Below, piece after piece: positions 1 through 10,711 of a DNA stretch of 64,000 nucleotides; the stretch's first letter is position 1, and each line of letters opens with the position of its first letter. Position numbers and translations under genes: made by a program. This DNA comes from Bettongia penicillata ogilbyi (lineage: Eukaryota; Chordata; Mammalia; Diprotodontia; Potoroidae): assembly GCA_023548195.1 (NCBI GenBank), contig JAJHZJ010000061.1:9589378-9653377 (forward strand). The letters are read 5' to 3'. A model generated the notes under the pieces. The model saw only the letters and a list, made by a program, of their open reading frames with translations. It was not told where the DNA came from and ran no database searches.

Positions 1-145
1 TTCCCAGTTGTTCCTTACCAGTACAGTGTACGTCCCTTGAGAATAGAGACTATGTTTTTCATTTGATTGTTTGCCTTTGGACACCTGCTGCCTAGTGTAA
101 TGCTTAGCACATAGTAGGAGCCCAACAAGTATTGATCGATTGTCA
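1..145 (+). mobile_element. L2 LINE 3' end
   Basis: Degenerate copy of the L2 3' terminus: 'cttgagaatagagac', then 'cttagcacatagtagg' and an 'aacaagtattgat' end. The same module recurs many times in both orientations in this window. It is truncated by the window edge. Confidence 0.75.
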
Positions 146-297
146 TTCACAGATTTGATAAACATCCTATTGATGGCTAAGTCCTATAAATCAGCGATCA
201 AAATGTTGTAAACCACAGAACTAAAGACAGATACCCAAAGAAATAGAATAAAGAACTCACTTTAGGATATCAATCCCTTAATGACTGTTCAGTTTAG

Positions 298-522
298 CTG
301 TTTTTCACTTGTGAGACTCTTTGTAATCCCATTTGGGGTCTTCTTGGCAAAAATACTGGAGTAGTTTGTCATTTCCTTCTCCTCCCTATTTTACAGATAA
401 GGAAACTGAGGCAGGGTTAAGTGACTTTCCCAGAGTAACATAGCTAGGAAATGTTTGAGGTCAGATTTGAACTCAGGAAGATGAATCTATCTACCCTATC
501 TACTGTGCCACCTAGATGACCC
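298..522 (-). mobile_element. SINE-A (marsupial tRNA-headed CORE-SINE), antisense
   Basis: Reads in reverse: 'cccatttggggtcttcttgg', 'catttccttctcc', 'ttttacagataaggaaactg', then the reversed tRNA-type head ending 'ctgtgccacctag'. Near full length at about 225 bp. The head contains Pol III A- and B-box-like sequence on the minus strand. Confidence 0.85.
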
Positions 523-599
523 ATCACATAGCTAGTATATGCTAACTACATCTACTATAAATTTATGTCACATAATCTCAACTGGACCCTCACTTTGAC

Positions 600-1300
600 A
601 AGGCAATACTTTTACACCTTCATAATTGACTCACCATTTCCCTCATGATGGAGGCTTTTCTAAACTTTTTCATCCCTCCTGAAATCTTCCATAAGACCTC
701 TCCCCCTATACTCTCAGCTGAGAACCATGCTTCATAATTCACTAAAAAAATTGAAGCCATTCACCAAGAGCTCTTCCCTCTCCCTTCATCCCTCTCCACT
801 TATCCCATTCCCCTCATCCCTCTCCCCTCGTCTCTCTTCCCTCCCTCTTCCCGCCTCCACCTTCTGCCCTCCATCTCCTCCTTTACCTTTTTCTGCCATG
901 AAGATATAATCCTTCTCCTTGTCAAAACCCTCTATATGCAAAAGTGAGCCCATTCTATTCCATCCTCTCCAGTTTATTGATCCTGCTATCATCTCTACTC
1001 TCTTATCTCCGCTCCCTGCCTGTCTATAGGCTGCTTCCTTTTCATCCACAAATGTTTCCATATCTCCACTGTCCTCAAAAAAATCCTTGCTTGATCCATC
1101 TATCCCTGCTAGTTATCATCCTATATCTCTCCTCCCTTTTGTGATTAAACCCTCTTAATGCAAATGACTTCCCTCTGTTAGCCCTAATTTGTCCTGTATG
1201 TCTCTTGTTTGTATATAGTTCTTTGTATTTTTCTCCCCCAATAGACTGTGAGTTTCTTGAGAGCAGGGACTGCATCGTTGCTGTTTAGCACAGTTGCTGT
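600..1300 (+). mobile_element. L2/CR1-type LINE fragment (RT region to 3' end)
   Basis: Pyrimidine-rich sequence that, around 1104-1150, translates as ASYHPISLLPFV, resembling the 'YRPISLL' motif that opens the reverse transcriptase of L2/CR1-clade LINEs. It ends near 1300 with the L2 3' signature ('gactgtgagtttcttgagag'). The reading frame is interrupted and internal sequence is missing. Confidence 0.55.
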
Positions 1301-1307
1301 TTAGCAC

Positions 1308-1345
1308 AATTGTTATTCAGTTCTTCAGTTACGTCCAACTCTTCA
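1308..1345 (-). mobile_element. SINE-A 3'-end fragment, antisense
   Basis: Only the terminal 'ttgttattcagttcttcag...cgtccaactctt' of SINE-A remains; the remainder is lost or too diverged to follow. Confidence 0.45.
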
Positions 1346-1925
1346 TCCACCATGGCAAGGCAGTGTTTGGAGGTGGGAATGGACTAATGACTATATGTCA
1401 GAACTAATCATGAAATCAGTTCTGTACACAGAAATACCGCCCTCACCACCACCTCCCTCTTGTTCAATCTTTGAATGATGCTCATTTTTAATTCGTTGGA
1501 ATCTGTAGTGGTGTATGACTCACAGCAATATAACACCAGTGGAATGTAGGACCCAAAAGGACAGGCCTTCATTTCAAGAAGAATTTTGGGGTCATCAAAA
1601 TGGCTCTGACATTCCTAATGATCTATCAATCACTAGAGTGTAGAACTCTTGGCAGGACCTTGCTGGTATCAGAAAGTTCACTATTTTTCTCACTTCTCTA
1701 TTTATCAAGGCCATGTGTAGGTAGGTTACATAATAGTGATACAATAAATTCTCAGAAAATCAAGACCTGATGTCTTGTGCTTTTGAAGGAAGCCCACCCT
1801 AGACAAGAAAAGGTGGTGAGTGAGTATGTGTGTGTGGTTGTGTGTGTGCTTTCTAGTTATGCTTATTTTTTAACTTCAGCAGATGTGTGATTTCATCAGT
1901 ATGTATTTTCCCTTCACCAGAATTC
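1346..1925. other. Anonymous sequence with short (TG)n
   Basis: No gene or recognised transposon seen. A short TG-rich run lies at about 1826-1850. Confidence 0.5.
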
Positions 1926-2095
1926 TAGAATGGTACATCAAAAACTATCCAGTCCAGTTCAAATCCTTCATCTACATAACCATTAAGACTTTTCCTTAAA
2001 GATCTCCAATGAGAATGGAACCACTACTTCCCAAAGCAATTCATTCTACTTTGAGATGATAGCTCTGACCACTAGGAAATTTTTTTTCTTTCCCT
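1925..2095 (-). mobile_element. L3/CR1 LINE 3' fragment, antisense
   Basis: Matches the reversed CR1/L3 3' region by pattern: 'cattctactttgagatgatagctct' followed by 'taggaaattttt'. On the minus strand this corresponds to the family's 'aacttcctaacaattagagctg' segment. Confidence 0.6.
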
Positions 2096-2214
2096 AAATC
2101 AAGATGAAATTGGATTTCTGCAGTTTCCTTTAAGGGATAGGAAAACAAAAACAAAGAGTCCACATACTCAGAGGGCTTACTTCATTCTGATGGTAAGGAA
2201 AAGAGTGAATTTAA

Positions 2215-2285
2215 CAATGATAATATAGAACATTTATGTAGCACTTTAAAAATAGCAAAACATGTTACATATATTATCTAGATGG
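2215..2285 (-). mobile_element. MIR-like fragment, antisense
   Basis: 'catttatgtagcactttaaa' followed by 'gcaaaacatgttacatatattatct' is the reversed 3' part of MIR. Confidence 0.5.
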
Positions 2286-2627
2286 TAGGAGAGGACTTAG
2301 TGGCTTTCAATGAGCTCAGGATACCCCCACAACAGAAAACTTGCATGCTAGAGTACCCAATGAACCAACAAACATGGTGGTTGAGTCACTATCAGTAGTA
2401 ACCTTTGAAAAATCAGAAAATGAGAAAGACAGCACAGAACTAAATATTGGCAAATGTGGTCCCAATTATCGCAAAAAAGAAGAGAATGGATTTCTCTATC
2501 AATCATAGAATCTCAGAAATGTCTTAGAATAACTCATTTGAACAAGAATCCTCTCTACCACTTACCCAACAAATACACTGTATATATTCTTAAATGTATT
2601 TCTAGTTTCTCCCATTAGAATGTTGAG

Positions 2628-2800
2628 GCAGCTAGTGGATAGAGCACTGGGCCAGGAAATTCAAATCTGTCTTCAGATACTACTAGTGGGACCCTGGACA
2701 AGTCACTTAACCTCTCTCTCAGTTTCCTCAACTATAAAATAGCATTTAACTTCCAATGTCATCACAATGATCAAATGAAATATTTGTAAAGTATTTAGTC
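2628..2800 (+). mobile_element. tRNA-headed CORE-SINE with MIR body
   Basis: Head 'gaggcagctagtggatagag', B-box-like 'attcaaatc', CORE 'aagtcacttaacctctctctcagtttcctc', and a MIR-like 'atcaaatgaaatatttgtaaag' end. Confidence 0.75.
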
Positions 2801-2804
2801 CTTA

Positions 2805-2928
2805 TTCCCTCCCCTGAGAATGTCAACTCCCAGGGAAGGAGGGATTGTTGTATTTTTTGACCTTCTATCCCAAGTATTTGGCACATAGAAGGCCTTTAAT
2901 AAATGCTTAATGATTCATCTGATCCAAC
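2805..2928 (+). mobile_element. L2 3' end
   Basis: 'ttggcacatagaaggccttt' followed by 'aataaatgcttaatgatt'; abuts the preceding SINE. Confidence 0.7.
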
Positions 2929-2929
2929 C

Positions 2930-3110
2930 TTTTCCTCAAAGCCCTCTAGTGAAGGACAGCTGTTTCTTAAAGCAGTTCATTCTACTTTTAGGTAACTCTC
3001 GTTGTTAGGAAGTTTTCCTATATATCAACCTGAATTGGCCTCCGAAATCTCTGTCTATCATTTGTAGTTGTGCCTTCTGCGACCTATTGCAAATTGCCTT
3101 GCACAAATCT
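2930..3110 (-). mobile_element. L3/CR1 LINE 3' fragment, antisense
   Basis: 'tgatccaaccttttcctcaa', 'cattctacttttaggtaactct' and 'gttaggaagttttcctatat' in the order expected for a reversed L3 3' region. Confidence 0.65.
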
Positions 3111-3236
3111 TTAGGACCCACCATGTCCAAAACAATTTCTCACCAGACAGCTCTTCCATTGGAGATGAGCTTTTCTAAGCTTAACTAGACTATCATCTCA
3201 GGAAACTGACACAACCTGAGGCTAACCTTCTCCTTA

Positions 3237-3645
3237 ATGCAGCAGTTTTGTAGCACCTACCAGACCTTGTACTCTGCTGGTATAGCCTTCAAGCACCTCG
3301 GGTTACTTGGGGCATTGGAAGAGGACTTTAGAGGAAACACTTATATTTCTGTTGGAGGGGGAATGTTCATATATTCACTCCTTCAACCAACTCTTTCCAA
3401 ACCACTCTTTGGACGAAGTCATGAAGGCTCTCTCACATATTCCGGGAAAGTACTTGGGCTTGTCACCAATGGCAGTAGGTTGCATGTTGAGCTGTGCTCA
3501 AGAACACTGTGTCCTTATGCCAGACTCCCAACGCTGGAATTGCCAGGGGGTTGATTTAGGAAGGCTTGCACTGATGATGTGGTTTGGCTGCTATACAACC
3601 CAACTGATGACACTGCTGTGGGTTCTCCTTCTCTGGAAATAGTCT
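3237..3645 (+). pseudogene. Unrecognised overlapping open frames, possible pseudogene
   Basis: Two overlapping plus-strand frames stay open here: 3237-3554 (105 codons) and 3307-3642 (111 codons). The second ends with a hydrophobic stretch rich in L, M, W and V just before a TAG, and an AATAAA-like hexamer lies ~10 bp after it ('gaataaact'). I recognise no family, and no repeat explains the segment. The frame change near 3300 could be a frameshift within one decayed gene copy. It may also be chance: no poly(A) tract or target duplication is visible. Confidence 0.2.
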
Positions 3646-3659
3646 TGAATAAACTTCAG

Positions 3660-4215
3660 TCAAATCAGAAGGCAAAACAGTGCTGCTGGCCCCACACACC
3701 TCCAATCTAAATAGAAGATGAAGCAAACAGGGGGTGGGGACATGCAGGGTTTGGGAGTAGGTGAGCTGGGGGGAGGATGTGGAGAAAGCCTGCAGGCACT
3801 TTGAAATGGTAATCTTTCTTAAACAGGGAGAGCAGTCTGCTTCAAAATAATGGGTTTTAACATTTGCTTTTGCTAAACTAAATTTTATTTTTTCCAGTGA
3901 ACAAAAATCAATTCCTTCTCCTTATCTCTTACCACTGAAAAAGAAAAAAAAAAGGAAAAAAAATCACAGCAAGTATTCAATCGAGCAAAACAAATTCTCA
4001 CATTGACTGCATCCAAAAAAGCCTGTCTCATTTTGCATCCTGAGTCCATCACTTCTTGGTTATGTTTTGCCACTGAGGCCTCTGGAGTCATGACTGTTTA
4101 TCACTATGATCAGAGTTCTTAATGCTTTCAAAGTTGTTTCAAAAAAAATTAATTCTACATCAAGCAAGTACTTATTAAGCAATTAATCTAGAAGATAAGG
4201 AGCATAAAAAAGTGC
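3660..4215. other. Anonymous sequence
   Basis: No gene or recognised repeat, apart from A-rich runs near 3940-3965 and 4140 and a short L2-like 'acttattaagc' trace near 4170. Confidence 0.5.
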
Positions 4216-4219
4216 AAAT

Positions 4220-4408
4220 AATTCACAAGTCAGAGTTAATAGACCTAGGGTCAAGTTCCAACTCTGATATTTACTAGCTGTGGGACCATTGGTAAATCAC
4301 TTAACCTCCTCCAGTCTGTTTTCCTTATTGCTTAAGGGGGATAATAATGCTGGTAATATCTACCCTTGTTATGAGAAAAGTGCTTTCTAAAATCATAAAG
4401 CACTCTAT
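4220..4408 (+). mobile_element. MIR
   Basis: 'tttactagctgtgggacc', 'aaatcacttaacctcctccag', 'ggggataataatgctggtaatatctacc' follow MIR order through to the 3' end. Confidence 0.75.
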
Positions 4409-4432
4409 GAATGAATGAATGAATGAATGAAC
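4408..4432. repeat. (AATG)n microsatellite
   Basis: About five 'aatg' units at the 3' end of the MIR. Confidence 0.85.
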
Positions 4433-4555
4433 GACAAAAATTTATCAAATGTGTACTATATCCCAGATACTGTGGAAAGCACTGGGGATTCAAATGTAGC
4501 TGATTGACAGACCATAGGGCCCATAAGGGATATATAGATAGATATGATCTATAGC
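4433..4555 (-). mobile_element. L2 3' end, antisense
   Basis: 'atgtgtactatatcccagatactg' and 'gcactggggattcaaatg' are the reversed L2 terminus. Confidence 0.65.
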
Positions 4556-4788
4556 AGGCAACTAGATGATACAGTGGATAGAATGCCACGTCTGGAGTCA
4601 GGAAGACTCATCTTCCTGAGTTCAATCTGGCCTCAGATACTAGCTATGTGACCCTGGGCAAGTCATTTAACCCTGTTTCCCTCAATTTCCTCCTCTGTAA
4701 AATGAACTGGACAAGGAAATGGCAAACTGCTCCAGTATCTTTGCCAAGAAAACCCCAAATGGGGTCGTGAAGAGTCCCCCCCACAGAC
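4556..4788 (+). mobile_element. SINE-A
   Basis: Full sense copy: head 'actagatgatacagtggatag', B box 'gttcaatc', CORE, and tail 'gccaagaaaaccccaaatgg'. A short CA-rich end lies at 4785-4801. Confidence 0.9.
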
Positions 4789-4801
4789 ACACACACACAC
4801 T

Positions 4802-5095
4802 GGTGTGGCAGTAGAAAGACACCTGTGACTGAGTGAATGATTTTACTCCCTATTTTTGAGAAGGAAATTGGACTAGATATTAACAATTTAGGGATAAAGG
4901 CTCTTTGGGATTTAAGGATAAAAGCAACTTTCCTCAGTTACTCCAGATATGTAGTGGTCCCACTCCAAACTATGAAGGCAACAACTTAATCTCTGCCAGT
5001 TTAGCTCTCCTTCCACAAAATACTTTCATATACAAAAAACTGCTGTGAATAGTGAACAAATGTTTGTTGAAGCATACAATGAAATAGTTATTGGA
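4802..5095. other. Anonymous sequence
   Basis: No gene or clear repeat seen. Confidence 0.45.
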
Positions 5096-5099
5096 GAAG

Positions 5100-5240
5100 T
5101 TATACAGATTAGAGAGGTCGGGTCAAGGTGTGCCTTGAATGTCAGAGTAAGAAGTTTTAAATTTATTCCCATGGGCTCTGGAGTAGGAAATCATATAGTG
5201 GAAGTGGCATTTTAATAAGATGAATCTAGGAGAGCAAGAA
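5100..5240 (-). mobile_element. L2 fragment, antisense (inverted partner of next)
   Basis: 'gccttgaatgtcagagtaagaag' and 'cccatgggctctggag' are the reversed L2 segment that reads 'ttggcattcaaagcccttc' in sense copies. It abuts the sense L2 at 5240, giving an inverted junction. Confidence 0.55.
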
Positions 5241-5735
5241 AGGACTGGAGGTTATTATTCAAGATGCTCTGTTTGGCTTGTAAAGCCCCCCATTACCTGT
5301 CCCTTTCCTATGTGTCCAGTCTACTTACATCCTACTCACCCCTACAGTCCAGCGACACTGGGCTCCTTGCTCCCAACTCCAACTGTTTTCATTGACCACC
5401 TACTCACTATGCCTAGAGCTTTCTCTCTCTCCCCAGCTCTGCCTTCCCTGGTTTTGTCCAAGTCTCAGCTAAAGTCTCACCTTCTCCATAAAGTCTCTCC
5501 TACCCTTCCCCCTTAATCTCAGCTTCTTCTCTCTAATATCTCCAATTTACCCTTTCTTTTGCTTGTATATACGTAGTTGCTTGTGTGATATCTGCTCTGC
5601 ACCATCCTCTCCACCCACTTATACTGTGAGTTCCATGACAGCAGGGATTGCCTTTTGCCTTTGTATACCCAATGCTTACCACTGTGCCCCACACGTAGAA
5701 AGCATTTAATAAATGCTAGTTGACTGACCAACTGA
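5240..5735 (+). mobile_element. L2 3' region, ~500 bp
   Basis: Runs from 'gatgctctgtttggcttg' through the long pyrimidine-rich L2 3'UTR to 'tttaataaatgctagttgac'. One of the better preserved L2 ends here. Confidence 0.8.
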
Positions 5736-5782
5736 AGTTTATAACAGCGTTCTCACTTTAGATAGAAAGTTGCCTTAATGGG

Positions 5783-5932
5783 ACTACTAGGTTGCATAAT
5801 GGAGAGAGCACTGGCCCTGGAGTCAGAAGGATCTGAGTTCAAGTAGGACTTCAGACACCTGGCACTTGCTGTGTGGCCCTGGTCAAGTCGCTTAATTCTG
5901 ACTGCCTCACCAAAAAAATTAAAAATTGCCTT
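5783..5932 (+). mobile_element. SINE-B (tRNA-headed, 'gcctcacc(A)n' end)
   Basis: 'gcataatggagagagcactgg', 'gagttcaagtaggacttcag', 'gtcaagtcgcttaattctgac', ending 'tgcctcaccaaaaaaa'. Shorter than SINE-A and lacking its tail. Confidence 0.8.
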
Positions 5933-5944
5933 AATAATACTTTT

Positions 5945-6172
5945 CATGTATTTTCCTTTACAAATTTCAAAGTGCTGTTAGATATTCTGTCATCTGTTCT
6001 TCAGATAGGTCAAATACAAAAAGCCCCATTTTACAAATGAAGAGATTGAGGGTAAAAGAACTTAAATGATTTGTTAAGGTCATAGAGATAGTAGATATGA
6101 GTCAGGATTTGAACCTGGGTTTTTCAAGTTGCAATTTAGACTTGTTTCTATTATACTAGGCCACCTGGTATG
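5945..6172 (-). mobile_element. MIR/CORE-SINE, antisense
   Basis: 'ccattttacaaatgaagagattgag', 'aggatttgaacctggg' and a reversed tRNA head ending 'actaggccacctgg'. Confidence 0.65.
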
Positions 6173-6214
6173 AAATTTTAGCTCTTAGATTTTGATGTAC
6201 TTTTGTCTTATCTC

Positions 6215-6402
6215 CTCATAGATTTAGAGCTGGGAGGGCCCTCTGAAGCCATTTAGTATGAATTCCTCACTTTACGGATGAAGAAACTGTTGTTCAGGGA
6301 GATTTTCCACTTCTGCAAGGGTCATACAGGCAGTCAGTAGCAGGGTTGGGGCTTGAACCAACATCTCCTAACTCCAAATCCAGTCCTCTGCCCCCTAGTC
6401 CT
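6215..6402 (-). mobile_element. CORE-SINE with L3-like tail, antisense
   Basis: Begins with the reversed L3/CR1-like tail 'atagatttagagctggga', then reversed CORE and 'gcttgaaccaacatctcctaac'. The CORE body plus L3-like tail combination recurs at 7.1, 7.4, 9.1, 32.2, 38.5 and 52.2 kb. Confidence 0.65.
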
Positions 6403-7100
6403 CTTGGATAGGGCCAAAGCTGTACCTCACACTCTGGTCTCCTCTACAGCAAATGGTACCAAAGTAAGGTTCCAGAGTTCCCTGCTCCTGTCATTACCAC
6501 AAGGATCCTTCCTCCCTTCCACCTTGTTATCATTGTGATTTTTTTATTGCCTACCAAGCACGTTAAGAATTGATGCATTAAAACAAGGCTCTCACCAAAA
6601 GGAACCCTACAGTAAAAGGGAGACTTTATTACTTATGTGAATTCAATGATCTGCCTTTAAATGGGTGGCATTTGCCTTGAGCCATGGGGAAGTTTTAGAT
6701 ACTCAGGTTGTGATGTGCTTTGTTTGGTTGCTAGACCAGCAGGAAAGGTCAAGAGGAGACCAATCAATGGTAGGGACAGATGGTTAAGCACAAATAATAG
6801 TGGCAAGAAGTCAATTTGGAAATCCTCCTTCAGGCTGCTTCTGATCAGAATTTCAATCAATTAGGCACAGTTAATGTAATTGCCATTCATTTGTGGAAAT
6901 AGCTAAAGTCACAGTGTTCCTTATTTTGGAAGAAAACTAATGGACTAGGAATTGGGATGCCCAGGTTCTAGTTACCACTTAGCCAGAGACTCTATATTCT
7001 GTGCCCAAACTACATTTTTACCCTGCCCCAATCCCTAGCCTTCATATGGAAGGATCCAATCAATCAAAATGTGTTTAGAATACAAAACACTTAACCCACA
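6402..7100. other. Anonymous sequence
   Basis: Small open frames on both strands at 6657-6864 overlap each other and show no recognisable domain. No gene called. Confidence 0.5.
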
Positions 7101-7104
7101 TCCA

Positions 7105-7255
7105 TAGAATCAAGGGATTTAGGGCTGGAAGGGATGTTAGAGATCATTCAGTCCAATCCCCAAGAGAGGTGAAATGACAGATAGTGGTAGATCTGAGACC
7201 TGAGCTCCAATCTTCTGAAACTATTGGTTTTACAGTTATACCACAGCTACTCGTA
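7105..7255 (-). mobile_element. CORE-SINE with L3-like tail, antisense
   Basis: 'agggatttagggctggaagg', 'agatcattcagtccaatcccc', then a degenerate reversed CORE. Confidence 0.6.
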
Positions 7256-7404
7256 TTGTCTGGAATTTCTTCTATAGTATATGTGGCACTTCTGTGGTTT
7301 CAGATGTTACCCAGCACTCTGTGGATGTGGGGTCTCAAGTTTCTAAGAGAAGTAAAGTCTTTCATTACACAAACATGTGTTAAGTGTTCATACAAAGTGT
7401 AGTG

Positions 7405-7552
7405 AGATCATAGGATGGGTAACTAGAAAGAACCCTAGAGATCATCTAATCCAAATCTCTCATTTAACAATTGAGGAAACTGAATTAGGTTTTGAACCTG
7501 GACACTATGACTCTAATGCCAATAGCTTTCCCTAGTATCCCATTCTGCCTGT
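7405..7552 (-). mobile_element. CORE-SINE with L3-like tail, antisense
   Basis: 'gagatcatctaatccaaatctctc' and 'caattgaggaaactgaat', then a deleted middle and 'ggttttgaacctgg'. Confidence 0.6.
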
Positions 7553-7834
7553 AAATGACGGAGACAGTTCCACATTGGATTCAATGCAGGAAGCAAATAC
7601 AGAACAGGACTGCCCTCACCCCCAGTAAATCACAGTATTCAGGAGAACTTTCTAGTTCCCATTAAAAAATATCTCCCATTACACTTTGGGGTCTGTCAAC
7701 AACTACTAAGGAGGACCACCTTTTACAGGGACAGATTTCACCCAGGTTCTACATGGAGTTGGCTCTCTCCACCTGATTCTTCCCTCTTTTTTTCTCTGTT
7801 CCCAGCAAGAGCTGGTGAGGCAACTATATCTGAT

Positions 7835-7922
7835 GAGCCATAGTCAGACACATAGAAACTTGACTTTATCATAGTGATATCATTTTGGTCCTCTTTGAAA
7901 ATGAAGGACAACAACCTAACCC
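7835..7922 (+). mobile_element. SINE-D 3' end
   Basis: 'tgatatcattttggtcctc' followed by 'tttgaaaatgaaggacaacaac' is the terminal module shared with the copies at 9763-9955 (reversed) and 19520-20037. Confidence 0.55.
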
Positions 7923-7929
7923 AAGGACT

Positions 7930-9065
7930 CGCTCTTCCCTTTCACCATCTGTAAAACAGTAGGTGAAGCCAGCAGTGGCAACCCTGGGGACCAAATGGCC
8001 CAACTCATTCCTCCATTCATCCAGTCCAGATGGAGAACTAATCATCAAAATCAAAGCACCCAAGCCATTAATACGATTGCATTAGCTTAAGCATGAGCTG
8101 GATAGTTGTCATTGATGGTGGTGGGCTCTTTTTTCAGAGTTTAAATGCTTTCAAAAAAATCTCTTTGCCCAAATGAGATGACTCAACCAATGGGGTGTAC
8201 AAATAAAACCTCTGAATTTGCAAGAGCAGCTGGAAGAAGTCAACTTTACCTTCAGGAACAGCAGCATTGGGGTTGAAAATGGCAGCAGAGCAGGGCTGGG
8301 TTGGTGGTATTATCTGTTAAACTTAATAAGCACCAAAAAAAACCCCAACAAAGCAACAGTCCAAGCAGTACATAATAGAGATTCATGGTTTCATAAACAA
8401 TCTTTATTTTCTGTTTTCCTTTGAACAGTCAAACCCCAAGGTATGCCCACTGGGGTTATGAGAATTGGATTTGAGGGGGAGTTTTATTCCCTCTTCCTAG
8501 TTCAGTTTTCAGGCCTTTCTTACAATTGATGAGAAGTATTTTGTATTTCCTTCCTAATGGAGTAGCTGAACTCCAGGAGAGCTTGTGGCTTGCTGGTTTA
8601 TAGCTGTGATAAACTCATGCCTCATTCCCCCTAAAATGAAAAAAAAAGTCACAATGTCTCTCCTTTGCTTCAGTTGTCTTGCCATGTGATAACTTATTTT
8701 GGCGAGTAGGGCATATCATCTATATCGATTTATTTGGAATTCACTGTAATGGCACAGTGGATTGGTTTGCTTTTTTTTTAAATGTTGAAGATTTAATTAT
8801 ATAAGCATCAAATGTCACTGGGTATTAAATGGATATAAATTTGAAAGCTCAGATGCTCAGGAACAGAGTTCTGTCCCTTCGAAATGAATGGTAATTGTGT
8901 TTTTGATATAAAAATTAGGGGAATTTTTTTTTTCAGGAACAAAGCACACTGATAAGGCTGGGCAGACTATACTAAAATATGCATGCTTATTGATGTGGGT
9001 TAAATTCATGATAAGGAAAGAATTGTTTTTGAAAGATACAGCGGAGGAAGAAGGGGCCACCTTCC
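7930..9065. other. Anonymous sequence
   Basis: No gene or transposon recognised. A/T-rich with homopolymer runs near 8770 and 8930. Confidence 0.5.
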
Positions 9066-9069
9066 TAGT

Positions 9070-9278
9070 GGAGAGAAGATAGCTTATAATGAAAGGACTA
9101 CTGGACAGACCCGGATTAAGGTTTCAGATCATTCACTAACTGGCCGTGTAACCTTGTTTAAGTCATTAAGTCATTCAACTTTCCTAGGCCTCACTCTCTT
9201 CCTCTGTAAAATAACTGGACTGAAGTCAATGATTTCTAAACTTCCTGCCAACTCTGACATTCTGTGGTTCTAGGATAG
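9070..9278 (+). mobile_element. CORE-SINE with L3-like tail
   Basis: Sense copy: 'aactggccgtgtaaccttg', 'aggcctcactctcttcctctg', then the L3-like end 'tgccaactctgacattctgtgg'. Confidence 0.65.
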
Positions 9279-9299
9279 GAGCCCATCTTTGATCTGCCA

Positions 9300-9597
9300 G
9301 TAGTTCCCCCGGGGCACTCTGGGTGAAGGGACAGTGAGGACAATGGGACCACAGGCAACAATCTGAAATATCCTCATGCTTCAGGCCTGACCTCTATTTT
9401 CCCCTTTCTACTCACTTATAAAACATAAGAACTGCAAAAGCCTTCTCCTTCCCTGAGTACAAGCTGAGATAACTCCCTTCTCTCTGTGCTAATAAAAACC
9501 TGCTGGGCTCCTCAAGTCCAGGAACCTCCAAAGGCTTCCGAGGAAGTCAATGATAGTTCACACAGTGAAGCTAAACTCCAAAAAGTCAAGGTAATCT
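9300..9597. other. Anonymous sequence with LTR-like signals
   Basis: A TATA-like 'cttataaaacataag' at ~9415 is followed ~75 bp later by 'ctaataaaaacctg'. That spacing is seen in solo LTRs, but no TG...CA ends or flanking duplication are visible. Confidence 0.2.
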
Positions 9598-9762
9598 TAG
9601 TCAATCAGCAAACATTTATTAAGGACCTACTGTGCGCTAAATGCTGGAAATAAAAGAAAACAAAAATACAGCTCCTGTCCTCAAAGATGGCATCCTGATG
9701 GAAAAGCCAACATGCATAGCTATGTTCATACAAGAAAAGTACATATAAGTGGAGGCTGTGTT

Positions 9763-9955
9763 GTGTGTTTGTCCTTTGTTTTCGAAGAGGGCCATGACAT
9801 CAGAGAAATGATGATATGACTTGCTTTGTCTTGAGTGAGGGTGGGCTGTGCAAGGTCAGCAGCTTCACTTTCTCTGCCTGAGCCATGTGGTTGCAGTGAC
9901 TAGATATTCATCAGGATGACTAGAGATGGCCCAGGATGCAATGGGAGACATAGGC
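9763..9955 (-). mobile_element. SINE-D, antisense, inserted in L2
   Basis: Reversed terminal module 'gtcctttgttttcgaagagg' followed by 'gccatgacatcagagaaatg' and 'gatattcatcaggatgac'. The tRNA-type head is missing. Confidence 0.7.
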
Positions 9956-10021
9956 TAAGGCCCTTTCAGGTACTCACAAGCAAAAAAGAAAAAGTATCAC
10001 CCAGGAAACCACTTGAGACAG

Positions 10022-10023
<2 letters not shown>

Positions 10024-10058
<35 letters not shown>
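10024..10058. repeat. (AC)n microsatellite
   Basis: About 17 uninterrupted CA units. Confidence 0.95.
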
Positions 10059-10061
<3 letters not shown>

Positions 10062-10159
10062 GAAGGCACTAGCAGTGAAGGGGGCGATAGAATAGGGAAA
10101 GGCCATTTTGAGTAGCTGGGGTTTGAAGGAAGCTAGGGAAACTGGGGTGGGGAGAGCTG

Positions 10160-10350
10160 CTATTTGACTCAGTACGGATAGAGTGACAGACCTGGAGTCA
10201 GGAGGAACTGAGTTCAAATCCAGCCTGAGACATGTACTAGCTGTCTGACTCTGGGCAAGACACTTAACCTTGATTTGCCTTAATCCACTGGAGAAGGAAA
10301 TGGCAAACTGCTCCAGTATCTTTGCCAAGAAAACCCCACGGACAATATGG
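10160..10350 (+). mobile_element. SINE-A (shortened tail), inserted in L2
   Basis: 'ctggagtcaggaggaactgag', 'gttcaaatcc', 'ggagaaggaaatggcaaactg', then a variant end 'ccccacggacaatatgg'. Confidence 0.8.
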
Positions 10351-10711
10351 TTCAGGAGGTTATGCGAGTAGAATACGACTAATCATCTGAACATCAACAA
10401 GGGAATGCAGGAGGCGGGGGTGAGGATGGAGAGCATTCCAGACATGGGGCCAGCCAGTGCAAAGCCAGATTGTTGAGAGATGGTGTCTGGGGTGGTAAGA
10501 ACAGGAAGGGAGCCAGCAGAGCTGAAGATTATGTGGGAGGGAGTAGTGTAGGAAGGGGACAGATTGTGAAGAGCTTTAAAAGCAAAACAGAGCATTTTAT
10601 GTTTGATCTCGAAGGCAATAGAGAGCCACTGGACCTGACTAAATGTGGGGAAAAGAGGAGGGGGGGTTCTGGGATAGCATACTCCTTAAGAGAAATAACA
10701 TGTGACTGATT

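Noticed and set aside
4556..4640. tRNA gene suggested by A- and B-box-like sequence
   Set aside because: The boxes belong to the tRNA-derived head of SINE-A, repeated many times; no cloverleaf with paired acceptor stem is apparent.
9415..9510. Promoter plus polyadenylation pair suggesting a small gene or LTR
   Set aside because: Only TATA-like and AATAAA-like words by eye; no ends, duplication or open frame to support it beyond a weak note.
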